A stretch of DNA of 21,833 bases from Mageeibacillus sp. UBA1257. GTDB taxonomy: Bacteria > Bacillota > Clostridia > UBA1212 > UBA1257. Below are positions 14,545 to 21,833 of the stretch, piece after piece. Under the pieces are notes generated by a model. That model saw nothing but the letters and a program-made list of their open reading frames with translations, was not told the origin of the DNA and searched no databases. A program made the position numbers and the translations under genes. Position 1 is the first letter of the stretch. Each line of letters starts with the position of its first letter. The stretch covers positions 232 through 22,064 of the forward strand of contig DBVT01000128.1 of assembly GCA_002308775.1 (NCBI GenBank), read 5' to 3'.

Positions 14545-15614
14545 TTATCCTCTTTTTCAGTTTCTTCCTTTTCTTCGTCAGTTTCCGAATTATCCGCTGT
14601 TACTTCCTTGCTTTCATTGATCGTTCTGATCTCTTCCTCTTCCTTGTCCATTTCGGCTATTTTAGCCACAACTCCGGCAAATCCCGTCTCGGGAACAGCT
14701 TCAGGCTCCGCTGCGGCAACCTCTGCCTTCTTACCCTTTGCATATCTGATCCTGAGGTCTATGAAGAGAGCGATGCCGATGACGACCATCGCCGCGGAAA
14801 CGACCTGCGATACTCTTATATCCGTGTTTCCGATATACAGACTGTCCGTTCTGAGTCCTTCGATGAAGAATCTGAATGATCCGTAATAGATCATATACAG
14901 GCATGTACACTCGCCGTATGATTTTCTGAGTTTCGATCTGTAAACGAGCAAAAGCGCGAAACCGATAAGGCACAGTACCGACTCGTAAAAGAATGTCGGA
15001 TGCGCGACAGGCGTTCCCTGCACCTTCAGTTCCGCCATCTGGTTAATAATATATGTGTCTTTTTGTATCGTTTCGCTTGTCATTCCCCACGGCAGAGTCG
15101 TATATCCGCCGTAAGCTTCCTGGTTGAAGAAGTTGCCCCATCTGCCGATGCCCTGTCCGAGCATTATATAAGGCAGCGCAAAATCGAGGACCATCAGGAA
15201 TTTGTGTTTCTTGATGCGCGACATGATCAAAACGGCTATCACAGCCATTATCACGCCTCCGTATATCGCCAGGCCGCCTTCCCAGATCTTGAAAACGTCC
15301 CAGAAGTTTTCCTTGTAATCTTTGAAATTAAAAATGACATAGTAAAGTCTGGCGCCGATGATACCGAGAGGTATTCCGAGTATCAGATAATCGACCAGAT
15401 CGTCTTTCGAGATGCCTTCCTTTTTGCACGCGTTCATCGCGAGGATGAAGCAAAGGAGCATTCCCAAAGCGATGATTATTCCGTACCATCTGATTGAAAA
15501 ATTACCTATGCTGAACGCTGTCTTGCTTATCTTGAGGGCTTTGTCTCCTTCTATTCCCAGCCCCGGAAATTCAACATGGAAATCCACGGCCGCAAGAGTA
15601 TTTATGATATTCAC
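14541..15614 (-). CDS. lgt: Prolipoprotein diacylglyceryl transferase Lgt
   Basis: Membrane enzyme that attaches diacylglycerol from phosphatidylglycerol to the lipobox Cys of prolipoproteins. The 357-aa product shows IRWYGIIIALG (41-51), GARLYYVIF (87-95), the signature GQGIGRWGNFFNQEAYGG (153-170), HPTFFYES (205-212) and FFIEGLRTDS (249-258). It is longer than usual for Lgt in Gram-positives: about 65 C-terminal residues after the last helix form an Ala/Glu/Lys-rich acidic tail, probably disordered and cytoplasmic. The start is GTG 15614 behind a near-perfect AGGAGG. It is translationally coupled to rodA. Confidence 0.96.
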   Translation of the reverse strand: MNIINTLAAVDFHVEFPGLGIEGDKALKISKTAFSIGNFSIRWYGIIIALGMLLCFILAMNACKKEGISKDDLVDYLILGIPLGIIGARLYYVIFNFKDYKENFWDVFKIWEGGLAIYGGVIMAVIAVLIMSRIKKHKFLMVLDFALPYIMLGQGIGRWGNFFNQEAYGGYTTLPWGMTSETIQKDTYIINQMAELKVQGTPVAHPTFFYESVLCLIGFALLLVYRSKLRKSYGECTCLYMIYYGSFRFFIEGLRTDSLYIGNTDIRVSQVVSAAMVVIGIALFIDLRIRYAKGKKAEVAAAEPEAVPETGFAGVVAKIAEMDKEEEEIRTINESKEVTADNSETDEEKEETEKEDK

Positions 15615-15639
15615 GTAAAAAACCTCCTGGTCTTATTAT

Positions 15640-16932
15640 TTACAACGGTTCGATGACAGAGAGAACGGGCTTTACGGAAAAAGCTATACGGAAGTTCTCG
15701 GCCACATCTTCTCTTGATATTTTAGCATAACCGTCAAAAAAGTCAAAAATGTCGATGCCGTCGAGCTTGAGCCTGCCCAAAAATCTGCCTATCGCCTGCG
15801 GGTTGTTGAATACAGCGACGCTGCTTCCGAGACTGTCGTTTTTGTTTCTTCTGATCTCGTCTTCTTCAAAACCGTTCGCGATACGCCTCCCGATCTCTTT
15901 TTGTATCTCCTCAAGTACCTTTTTCGGATCGTCGGACTCCCCTTCGACGGCGCTGTAGGCATGAGTCCTGTAAGATAAATTGTACGGACCGAACGCCTTG
16001 TTTATCAGCCCGCTTCCATACAGCCTGCTGTAAAAATCCGACGATTCACCGAATGCCGACGCGATCGCGAAGCTCAGAGCCGGTCTTCTTATAAGACCCT
16101 GTTTTGCGAACAGGCGCTTTTCATCGTCTTTGTAGCCAATGCTGAAGAGCGTTTTCGCGGCACTCATTTTACCGAAGACAACTTCCTCGTCGGGCGCGTT
16201 GGGTTCCTTGGGGAATATCCTCTCCGGGACTCCTTTTCCTTTGAATTTGAGGTTCATCGATTCGAGCAGATGAGCCACATATTCGGGCTCCAGATCAGCC
16301 ACGACAGTGAGAACCGAATTTTCCGGAGTATAAAATGATTCATACGCCCTGAGCAGTATATCCGCGTCTATTCTCTCGATATCTTCCGCTTTTCCGGCGA
16401 TATCGTATCTCGCGTAGTTGTTTTTGTACATCGCGTGAGTCATATTGAACGAACAGACGCACTCAGGCGAATCGTCATACATTTTTATCTCCTGTGCGAT
16501 TATTCCGCGCTCTTTCTTCACGTTTTCATCGTTTATATACGGATTGGTTATGAATTTCATCAGGAGCTTGAGTGACTTTTCGAAATTGTCCGTGCAGGTA
16601 AAATAAAATGTCGTATTCGTGTGACCTGTCCCTGCGTTTGAGTTCACTCCCATCGCCGAAAAGAGCGACATTGCGTCAGTGTTTTTCTGTTCGAACATTT
16701 TATGCTCAAGAAAATGCGCCGTGCCGAAAGGCAGCACGGTCTTCGCGATGTCTCCCTGCCTGATAAAACTTATGTCGTCAGATCCGAAATCGACAGAGTA
16801 CGAGACGAATTTTTTTGTGAAGCCTCTTTTTCTGATCATCTCTACGGGCAGTCCGCATGAAACGGTGAAAGTATACAGCGTCTCTCCCAAAGGTTCTATC
16901 TGTCTTTCGATTATCTCAAATTTTCTGCTCAT
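15640..16932 (-). CDS. M16-family zinc peptidase YmfH (active-type subunit)
   Basis: Insulinase-type metalloprotease homologue, 430 aa. The inverted zinc motif HFLEH (HxxEH, residues 73-77) and a downstream glutamate in ERGIIAQEIKMYDD (141-154) give a complete metal site, so catalytic activity is expected. The adjacent gene encodes a non-catalytic M16 homologue, and such YmfF/YmfH pairs are thought to act together. In Bacillus subtilis this locus is linked to 5-aminopentanol modification of elongation factor P; that link is carried over from the family and not shown here. The start overlaps the ymfF stop by 4 nt. Confidence 0.92.
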   Translation of the reverse strand: MSRKFEIIERQIEPLGETLYTFTVSCGLPVEMIRKRGFTKKFVSYSVDFGSDDISFIRQGDIAKTVLPFGTAHFLEHKMFEQKNTDAMSLFSAMGVNSNAGTGHTNTTFYFTCTDNFEKSLKLLMKFITNPYINDENVKKERGIIAQEIKMYDDSPECVCSFNMTHAMYKNNYARYDIAGKAEDIERIDADILLRAYESFYTPENSVLTVVADLEPEYVAHLLESMNLKFKGKGVPERIFPKEPNAPDEEVVFGKMSAAKTLFSIGYKDDEKRLFAKQGLIRRPALSFAIASAFGESSDFYSRLYGSGLINKAFGPYNLSYRTHAYSAVEGESDDPKKVLEEIQKEIGRRIANGFEEDEIRRNKNDSLGSSVAVFNNPQAIGRFLGRLKLDGIDIFDFFDGYAKISREDVAENFRIAFSVKPVLSVIEPL

Positions 16933-18215
16933 TTCGCCTCATCCCCCTTCTTTTCAAGTCCGCAGATGAAAACAGTGGCGTCATGTTTTACAGACGTCGC
17001 GGCGCTTACGATCATCTTTTTCGTGATCTTTTTTACTTTTTCGATCCTCTCGTCTATTGTGTCATGACTTCCCATTATCAGATTGACTGAATTGTAATTG
17101 ACGAGACTTGCCTGACCGTCAGATATCGATATGAGGCGGTTGATCTTTTTATTTTTTGCGGACTCTATCTGCGCATTCGTAAAATCTCCTTTTTTGAGCC
17201 TTTCTATCTGCTCAAAAATGAGTTTTTCCGCCTTTTCTCTGCTTTTTTCATCTATTCCGCAATAGATGACCATATATCCCTTCGTCTGCCTGTAAAATGA
17301 GTAAATAAAATATGCGAGGCTGCTTTTTTCTCTCACGGTCTGATTCAGCATCGAATCAAAACCGCCTCCCAGTATATCGCTTCCGAGATCAAAAGCGAAG
17401 CTGTCCTGAGATTCAGGCTCGATATCCACTTTAAAACTCATTACGAGTTTGGCCTGTGACGATTCGAACCTCTCCACGTCGATAACAGGCTCTCTCTTCG
17501 GATAGGTGTGCCAGCCGATATCTGTTTTAACGCATTCATCCGTGGAATAATAACCCTTTTCTCTTATGATCTTTTCGATCATCGATACGTCTCCGGCACA
17601 GCTGCAGAATATCCTGACCTTCATCTTTTTGAGGAAGTAATTCACGTAATAGTCATAGAGGATCTTTTCGTCGAGTCCTATACCGTCTTCGACTTTTCCC
17701 TTCTGCGGTACTGCGTACGGCTCCCCTTCAAACGATATTTCCGTCAATCTTTCGAGCGCATAGTCGAGTTTGTCGTTGAGGCTCGCTCTTATAGCGTCAT
17801 CGTGATCGTTTTTTTCGTTTTCGAATATCGATTTTACGAAAGCGCCGTTTTCAAGCCTGGGCTTTCTTATAACTTCAAAAAGAAGATCGAGCCCTTTCTC
17901 AAAAAGACCGTCGTTTGTCCCGATGTATTTTTCCTCCGGATACAGAAGGATGAACTTCATTATCTGTATGTCGCCGACGATCGCTCTGTCTGTCTGAATA
18001 TTGGTGCCGTAGAGCTCCATATAGCGACGTTCAAGAGCTCTCTGATCAGGATAATTTTCCGTACCGCTGCTCAGGACCTTCAGAACGAGGCTGTTTTTGT
18101 AAACCCTCTCCCTTGACAGCTCGTCGAAAAAGTCGACTTCTATCGCATTCGTTTTGAATTTGTCGTTTCCGACTGAATATATTTCCGTGTTGCCTATTGA
18201 AGCGATCTTCTTCAT
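16929..18215 (-). CDS. M16-family peptidase-like protein YmfF (no zinc motif)
   Basis: Partner of the M16 peptidase encoded next to it, 428 aa. The fold is recognisable from VLSSGTENYPDQRAL, MELYGTNI, the LGGGFDSMLNQTVREKSSLAY region (about 298-318) and GYMVIYCGID, but no HxxEH or HxxHE zinc motif is found, so it is predicted to be catalytically inactive and structural or substrate-guiding. The frame is open to ATG 18245, but ATG 18215 has AAGGAGG 7 nt upstream, encoded within the last codons of the preceding gene, and is clearly the real start. One base separates it from the truB-ribF stop. Confidence 0.9.
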   Translation of the reverse strand: MKKIASIGNTEIYSVGNDKFKTNAIEVDFFDELSRERVYKNSLVLKVLSSGTENYPDQRALERRYMELYGTNIQTDRAIVGDIQIMKFILLYPEEKYIGTNDGLFEKGLDLLFEVIRKPRLENGAFVKSIFENEKNDHDDAIRASLNDKLDYALERLTEISFEGEPYAVPQKGKVEDGIGLDEKILYDYYVNYFLKKMKVRIFCSCAGDVSMIEKIIREKGYYSTDECVKTDIGWHTYPKREPVIDVERFESSQAKLVMSFKVDIEPESQDSFAFDLGSDILGGGFDSMLNQTVREKSSLAYFIYSFYRQTKGYMVIYCGIDEKSREKAEKLIFEQIERLKKGDFTNAQIESAKNKKINRLISISDGQASLVNYNSVNLIMGSHDTIDERIEKVKKITKKMIVSAATSVKHDATVFICGLEKKGDEAK

Positions 18216-18216
18216 C

Positions 18217-20061
18217 TCACATCCTCCTTGCGGTCTCAACGTCATGCTGAATCTGCTTTTTAAGCTCCTCAGAAGTTTCGAATTTTATTTCTCCTCTTAT
18301 CATACTGCAAAAAGTCACTTCGATATTTTTTCCGTACAGATCTCCGTCAAAATCGAGCAGATGCGTTTCGACTGTAAGCCTTGTCTCTCCGAATGTCGGA
18401 TTCGTGCCTATATTCGTTATACTTTTATACTTTCTTCCGTTCACCTTCGAGAATGTGCAGTACACACCTGCCGGAGGAAGCGCGAACGACGCGTCCGGTA
18501 TTATATTTGCCGTCGGAAAACCTATCGTTCGTCCGATCTCTCTGCCGGTCGTCACTTTTCCGGAAAGAGAATATTTTCTCCCTGTGTATCTCTCGTATTT
18601 TTCCATATCGCCCCGGGCGATGACTTTTCTGATCTCTGTGCTCGAGACGACTATGCCGTCGATTTTTACAAGATCGACGACACAGACCTTGAAATGACCT
18701 GTCTTTTCGGCGTATTCCTTCAATTTTTCCGGCGTTCCGGCTCTGTTTTTCCCGAATGTGTAATCACTGCCTACAACTATTATTTTACCGTGCAGCTTTT
18801 CAACCAGGATCTGTTCGATGAATTCTTCGGGCGATTGTGACGCATATTTCGGGGTAAAATCCTCCAGATACACCATATCGACGCCTTTTTTTTCAAAGCA
18901 CGAGAGCTTCTGCTCCTCCGTCATTATCAGCTTCATCTCATTCGCTTTTTGAAGCACTCTCGCAGGATGCGTCTTGAACGTGTATATCATCGAGGGGATC
19001 TTTGCGTCCTCGGCTTCGGATACCAGCCTTTTTATGAGAGACGAATGACCCTCGTGGACTCCGTCGAAATTGCCGAGTCCGATAGCCGTCTGACCTTCGT
19101 ATTTAAATTCTTCATTCGATCTGAAAACTTTCATTTCTTTTTCTTCGGGACCTTCTCCGAAAAACTTCCACGGCTTAAAGGCGATCTTCTGTCCTCTGCT
19201 CTGCGCTTTTGCAACAGCTTTAAGTTCTCCTTCTAAATAAAGATTCGCCGCGCTCATATCGCAGGTCTCAGATAATATTGCTCTGTCTTTTTGTACCGCT
19301 ACTTCCTTGCCGTCCTTAAAATCCCTGTATTCTTGTTTTGTCAGTTCGATCTTCGGGTATCTCGATGTGATCAAGTCGATCGGGATCAGCTTTTCTTCGA
19401 GCGTTCCGTCGTCTTTTGCCTTCTGCAGATCTTCGAGCGTAAGAGCATCCTTCGATTCAAGAAAACCGTATGAAAGCCTTGTGAGCGAAGTCATATGCGC
19501 AAGGCAGCCAAGCTTTTCGCCTATATCGTTTATCAGAGTCCTGATATATGTGCCTTTTGAACATTTTACATATATTTGGGCTGTTTTTCCGTCGAATTTT
19601 TCTTCTTTTATGTCGTAGATCGCGATTTTTCTTTTTTCGAGCTCTGTAAAAACTCCCTGCCTCGCAAGCTTGTAAAGCGGGACCCCGTCTTTTTTAACAG
19701 CTGAAAACTGGGGAGGCAGCTGCTCAGTCTCCCCTTTGAAGCTTTCCAGAACTTTAACAAATTCTTCTTCTGTTACAGTGAAGCCTTCTTTTGTCTTTGT
19801 GACGGTGCCCCACGCGTCCATCGTGTCTGTTGCGGAACCGAAAGCCATAGTGCCGCGGTAGCTTTTACCCATATCGAGGAAAAAATCCATACACCTGGTG
19901 CCTTTATTGACGCAAACAGGCAGCACGCCCTCCGCATTCGGATCGAGCGTTCCTGCATGGCCTGCTTTCTTCGCGCCCGTGATCTTCCTCACCCTGTTTG
20001 CGCACTGAAAGGAAGTCATCCCCGCAGGTTTATATATGTTAAAAACTCCGTCGCCGTTCAA
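18217..20061 (-). CDS. TruB-RibF fusion: tRNA pseudouridine-55 synthase joined to riboflavin kinase/FAD synthetase
   Basis: One continuous 614-aa frame holds two enzymes usually made from adjacent genes. Residues 1 to about 300 are TruB, which converts U55 of the tRNA T-loop to pseudouridine: NIYKPAGMTS (8-17), GHAGTLDPNAEGVLPV with catalytic Asp40, and KGTYIRTLINDIGEKLG. Residues from about 310 are RibF, making FMN and FAD from riboflavin: GNFDGVHEGH (330-339), VGSDYTFGKNRAG (430-442), SSTEIRK (473-479) and GRTIGFPTAN (510-519). The join reads FFGEGPEEKEMKVFRSNEEF with no stop codon; Met310 may be the former ribF start, but no well-spaced ribosome binding site precedes it. The start is TTG 20061, overlapping the nrnA stop (TTGA), with GGGGAG 11 nt upstream; the longer open frame to 20214 lies inside nrnA and has no TruB-like sequence. 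Confidence 0.93.
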   Translation of the reverse strand: MNGDGVFNIYKPAGMTSFQCANRVRKITGAKKAGHAGTLDPNAEGVLPVCVNKGTRCMDFFLDMGKSYRGTMAFGSATDTMDAWGTVTKTKEGFTVTEEEFVKVLESFKGETEQLPPQFSAVKKDGVPLYKLARQGVFTELEKRKIAIYDIKEEKFDGKTAQIYVKCSKGTYIRTLINDIGEKLGCLAHMTSLTRLSYGFLESKDALTLEDLQKAKDDGTLEEKLIPIDLITSRYPKIELTKQEYRDFKDGKEVAVQKDRAILSETCDMSAANLYLEGELKAVAKAQSRGQKIAFKPWKFFGEGPEEKEMKVFRSNEEFKYEGQTAIGLGNFDGVHEGHSSLIKRLVSEAEDAKIPSMIYTFKTHPARVLQKANEMKLIMTEEQKLSCFEKKGVDMVYLEDFTPKYASQSPEEFIEQILVEKLHGKIIVVGSDYTFGKNRAGTPEKLKEYAEKTGHFKVCVVDLVKIDGIVVSSTEIRKVIARGDMEKYERYTGRKYSLSGKVTTGREIGRTIGFPTANIIPDASFALPPAGVYCTFSKVNGRKYKSITNIGTNPTFGETRLTVETHLLDFDGDLYGKNIEVTFCSMIRGEIKFETSEELKKQIQHDVETARRM

Positions 20062-21068
20062 TATTTTTTGAGCTCCCCGATGAGTAATTCCTTTATTTCC
20101 TCTGTTGTTCCTTCGTAATCGAATCCCGCGGCTCTCGCATGTCCTCCGCCGCCGTATTTCATGGCTATCGCCGCGACGTCGCAGTATTTGTAAGATCTCA
20201 GGCTGAGGCCCCATTTTTTCGGGTCTTTCGATGACGGTTTCGCAAGTGCAGACAGTTCAACGCCTTCGATCTCGCAAAGCTCTGACGATATTCCGTCAAT
20301 CTCCTGGAATGTCGCTCCGGTCTCCTTCATTTCGTCTCCGGTGACATACGAAAAAGCGAACTTTCCGTCGCACAGAAGTTCGGCGCGCGAAAAAGCGATA
20401 CCGTAAATCTTTACCTTCGAAAAAGGTTTGATCGAGAACAGATTTCTGACTGTATCGGACATGTCGCCCGTAATTTTAAGAAGTTCCGAGGCGGCTTTAT
20501 GCGTGAAAGACGTGGTATTCGAGTATCCGAACCGGCCTGAATCTGTCAATATTCCGGTATAGAGCGCGATCGCGGCTTTCTTTCCGTGCGGCGCCTTTTT
20601 GAAATCGTATCCGAGCATTTTAGAGAGTAAAAAGATCCCTTCGCACACAGCGCTCCAGTCCTCCCGTACGACATTGACGTCACCGAAATTGTCATCCTGC
20701 ATGTGATGGTCTATCTTAATGATCTTTCCCGCTCTTTCGCATATCTCGTATCTTTTTTTCACTCTGTCCCTGGTAGCGCAGTCAGTGACGATCGCAAGAT
20801 CAGGCTTTTCGTTCTCATAAGGCAGGACATCATCGCCTGTGATGTGGCACTCGATCTCGGGATCCATCAGATATCTGAATTTGTCTCCCGGGTCTTCCTC
20901 AAGGAAGATTTTTACCTTTTTCCCGAGATCCGTGAGAATATACGCGATGCCGAAAGCGCTGCCCACTGCGTCTCCGTCAGCGTGCAGATGCGTAAAAACA
21001 TCGACGGTTTTCGCGTTTTCGATAAGTTTTACGGCTTTATGAAAGGTTTCCCTGTCACTTTTTGTCAT
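20058..21068 (-). CDS. nrnA: DHH-family oligoribonuclease/pAp phosphatase NrnA
   Basis: Predicted to degrade 2-5 nt RNA fragments and to dephosphorylate 3',5'-pAp. The 336-aa product has the DHH-domain motifs HLHADGDAVGS (27-37), VTDCA (95-99), IDHH (119-122) and TDSGRF (175-180), and the C-terminal DHHA1 motif GGGGHARAAG (306-315), with the usual family length. ATG 21068 is preceded by GGGAGGAA at good spacing; a GTG at 21077 is in frame but too close to that site. It overlaps rbfA by 14 nt. The order infB-rbfA-nrnA-truB-ribF is common in Bacillota. Confidence 0.94.
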   Translation of the reverse strand: MTKSDRETFHKAVKLIENAKTVDVFTHLHADGDAVGSAFGIAYILTDLGKKVKIFLEEDPGDKFRYLMDPEIECHITGDDVLPYENEKPDLAIVTDCATRDRVKKRYEICERAGKIIKIDHHMQDDNFGDVNVVREDWSAVCEGIFLLSKMLGYDFKKAPHGKKAAIALYTGILTDSGRFGYSNTTSFTHKAASELLKITGDMSDTVRNLFSIKPFSKVKIYGIAFSRAELLCDGKFAFSYVTGDEMKETGATFQEIDGISSELCEIEGVELSALAKPSSKDPKKWGLSLRSYKYCDVAAIAMKYGGGGHARAAGFDYEGTTEEIKELLIGELKKY

Positions 21069-21432
21069 TTTCGGCACTTCCTCCCATGCCGCCCTCTGAA
21101 GCTACCTTTTTGATCAGTTCGTTCATATAGGCTCCGCGCTCGATCGACTCGTCGATGATAAACGTAAGTTCCGGGACTGCCCTGATGATCATCTTCTCGC
21201 CTATCCTGTGCCTTACGTATCCCGCGCTGTTCTTCAGCGCGAGACCCGTCTGGACTTTGTCTGCCTCGGAGCCGAAAACGCTCACGTAAACCTTCGCGTA
21301 TTTCAGATCCCTGGTGACCTTTACGTCCAGAATGCTCGTCATCATAGGTATCCTTGGATCCTTGACGTCATTTCTCAATATGTCGCTGATTACCTTCCTC
21401 ATTTCGGAAGCTATCCTGTCATATCTGTCCAT
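21055..21432 (-). CDS. rbfA: 30S ribosome-binding factor RbfA
   Basis: Small KH-fold factor for late maturation of the 30S subunit and 16S rRNA 5' end. The 125-aa product shows IASEMRKVISDILRNDVKDP, VTRDLKYAKVYVSVFG and RIGEKMIIRAVPELTFIID, the family's standard layout. The frame is open to ATG 21465 inside infB, but ATG 21432 with GAGGA 4 nt upstream is the real start; it overlaps the infB stop by 1 nt (TAATG). The C-terminus ends in a short Gly/Ser-rich tail. Confidence 0.95.
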   Translation of the reverse strand: MDRYDRIASEMRKVISDILRNDVKDPRIPMMTSILDVKVTRDLKYAKVYVSVFGSEADKVQTGLALKNSAGYVRHRIGEKMIIRAVPELTFIIDESIERGAYMNELIKKVASEGGMGGSAENDKK

Positions 21433-21833
21433 TATGTCCTCTTTATCTCTTCCATCGAGTAGCATTCTACGATATCCGATTCTTTGATATCGTTAAAACG
21501 CTCAAACGAAAGTCCGCACTCGAATCCCTGCGCGACTTCTCTTGCGTCGTCCTTGAATCTCTTGAGCGACGCGAGTTTGCCCTCGTAAACGACTATTCCG
21601 TTTCTGACGATACGCACGTTCGAGTTCCTGACTATTTTACCTGAAGTCACATAGCAGCCCGCGATGGAACCGACTCCGGAAACTTTGAAGATCTGTCTGA
21701 TCTCGCATGTTCCCTGCGCTACTTCCTTGAACTCTGGTTCAAGCATACCGCGCATAGCAGCCTGGATATCCTCAATGGCGTCGTAAATGACTCTGTAGAG
21801 CCTCATGTCGACTCCCATGCTCTCCGCGTGCTC
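21432..21833 (-). CDS. infB: Translation initiation factor IF-2, C-terminal fragment
   Basis: The last 133 residues of IF-2; the rest lies beyond the right edge. What is visible spans the end of domain III and domain IV (C2), the part that binds the fMet-tRNA acceptor end: GVDMRLYRVIYDAIEDIQAAM, GMLEPEFKEVAQGTCEIRQIF, SGVGSIAGCYVTSGKI and GFECGLSFERFNDIKESDIVECY, all closely matching IF-2. It ends MEEIKRT, and its stop overlaps the rbfA start. The promoter is outside the window. Confidence 0.96.
   Translation of the reverse strand, partial: EHAESMGVDMRLYRVIYDAIEDIQAAMRGMLEPEFKEVAQGTCEIRQIFKVSGVGSIAGCYVTSGKIVRNSNVRIVRNGIVVYEGKLASLKRFKDDAREVAQGFECGLSFERFNDIKESDIVECYSMEEIKRT

Noticed and set aside
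18216..18245. Upstream start for ymfF (MTLRPQGGCE extension)
   Set aside because: The extra codons contain the AAGGAGG ribosome binding site for ATG 18215 and overlap the truB-ribF end.
20062..20214. 51-residue N-terminal extension of TruB
   Set aside because: It is Arg-rich out-of-frame sequence inside nrnA, and family similarity begins only at the TTG start at 20061.

Overview
The window reads as chromosomal DNA from a Gram-positive-type anaerobe of the Bacillota, most likely a Clostridia-like gut or environmental lineage. This is inferred from gene content: a biotin-type Na+-pump decarboxylase pair, the YmfF/YmfH peptidase pair, TmcAL, MraZ, a PASTA-bearing class B penicillin-binding protein, a MurE with the meso-DAP motif DNPR, and long runs of co-directional, tightly overlapping genes. 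I see no mobile element, phage gene, CRISPR array, tRNA or rRNA. Nearly everything is on the minus strand, so it is best read from high to low coordinates.

Right block (21833 to 13384, minus): the C-terminus of infB, then rbfA, nrnA, an in-frame truB-ribF fusion, ymfF, ymfH, lgt and rodA. Genes are joined by 1-nt, 4-nt or 14-nt overlaps or by gaps of 1 to 25 nt, and the block ends at a strong intrinsic terminator (13318-13352). It combines translation initiation and ribosome maturation, nanoRNA turnover, tRNA pseudouridylation with flavin cofactor synthesis, lipoprotein lipidation and rod-type wall synthesis.

Middle block (13204 to 3461, minus): the dcw (division and cell wall) operon. A promoter with phased T-tracts behind it and a leader carrying two TGTGGTA repeats at a 10-bp period (a probable MraZ operator) precede mraZ, rsmH, ftsL, a SpoVD/FtsI-type PBP, murE, murF, mraY and ftsW. 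PBP/murE/murF/mraY are chained by 4-nt ATGA stop-start overlaps. murD, murG, murC, divIB, ftsA and ftsZ are absent where many Bacillota carry them; the operon instead ends at ftsW, facing tmcAL. The two spacers flanking ftsL (11440-11604 and 10838-10974) are unusually long for this operon. They hold a shared 23-nt-period repeat built on CTTTTGTACA (+ strand), a terminator-like hairpin, an extended -10 promoter and an 11-bp leader hairpin. This is the least explained part of the window.

Left block (3421 to 1): tmcAL on the plus strand, divergent from a thymidylate-kinase-like gene with back-to-back promoters in the gap; a terminator; then oadG and the start of oadB, the gamma- and beta-type subunits of a sodium-translocating decarboxylase, which runs off the window edge.

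Overall this is a conserved housekeeping region. The points most worth a second look are the repeat-bearing spacers around ftsL, the truB-ribF fusion, the truncated dcw order and several substitutions at conserved motifs.
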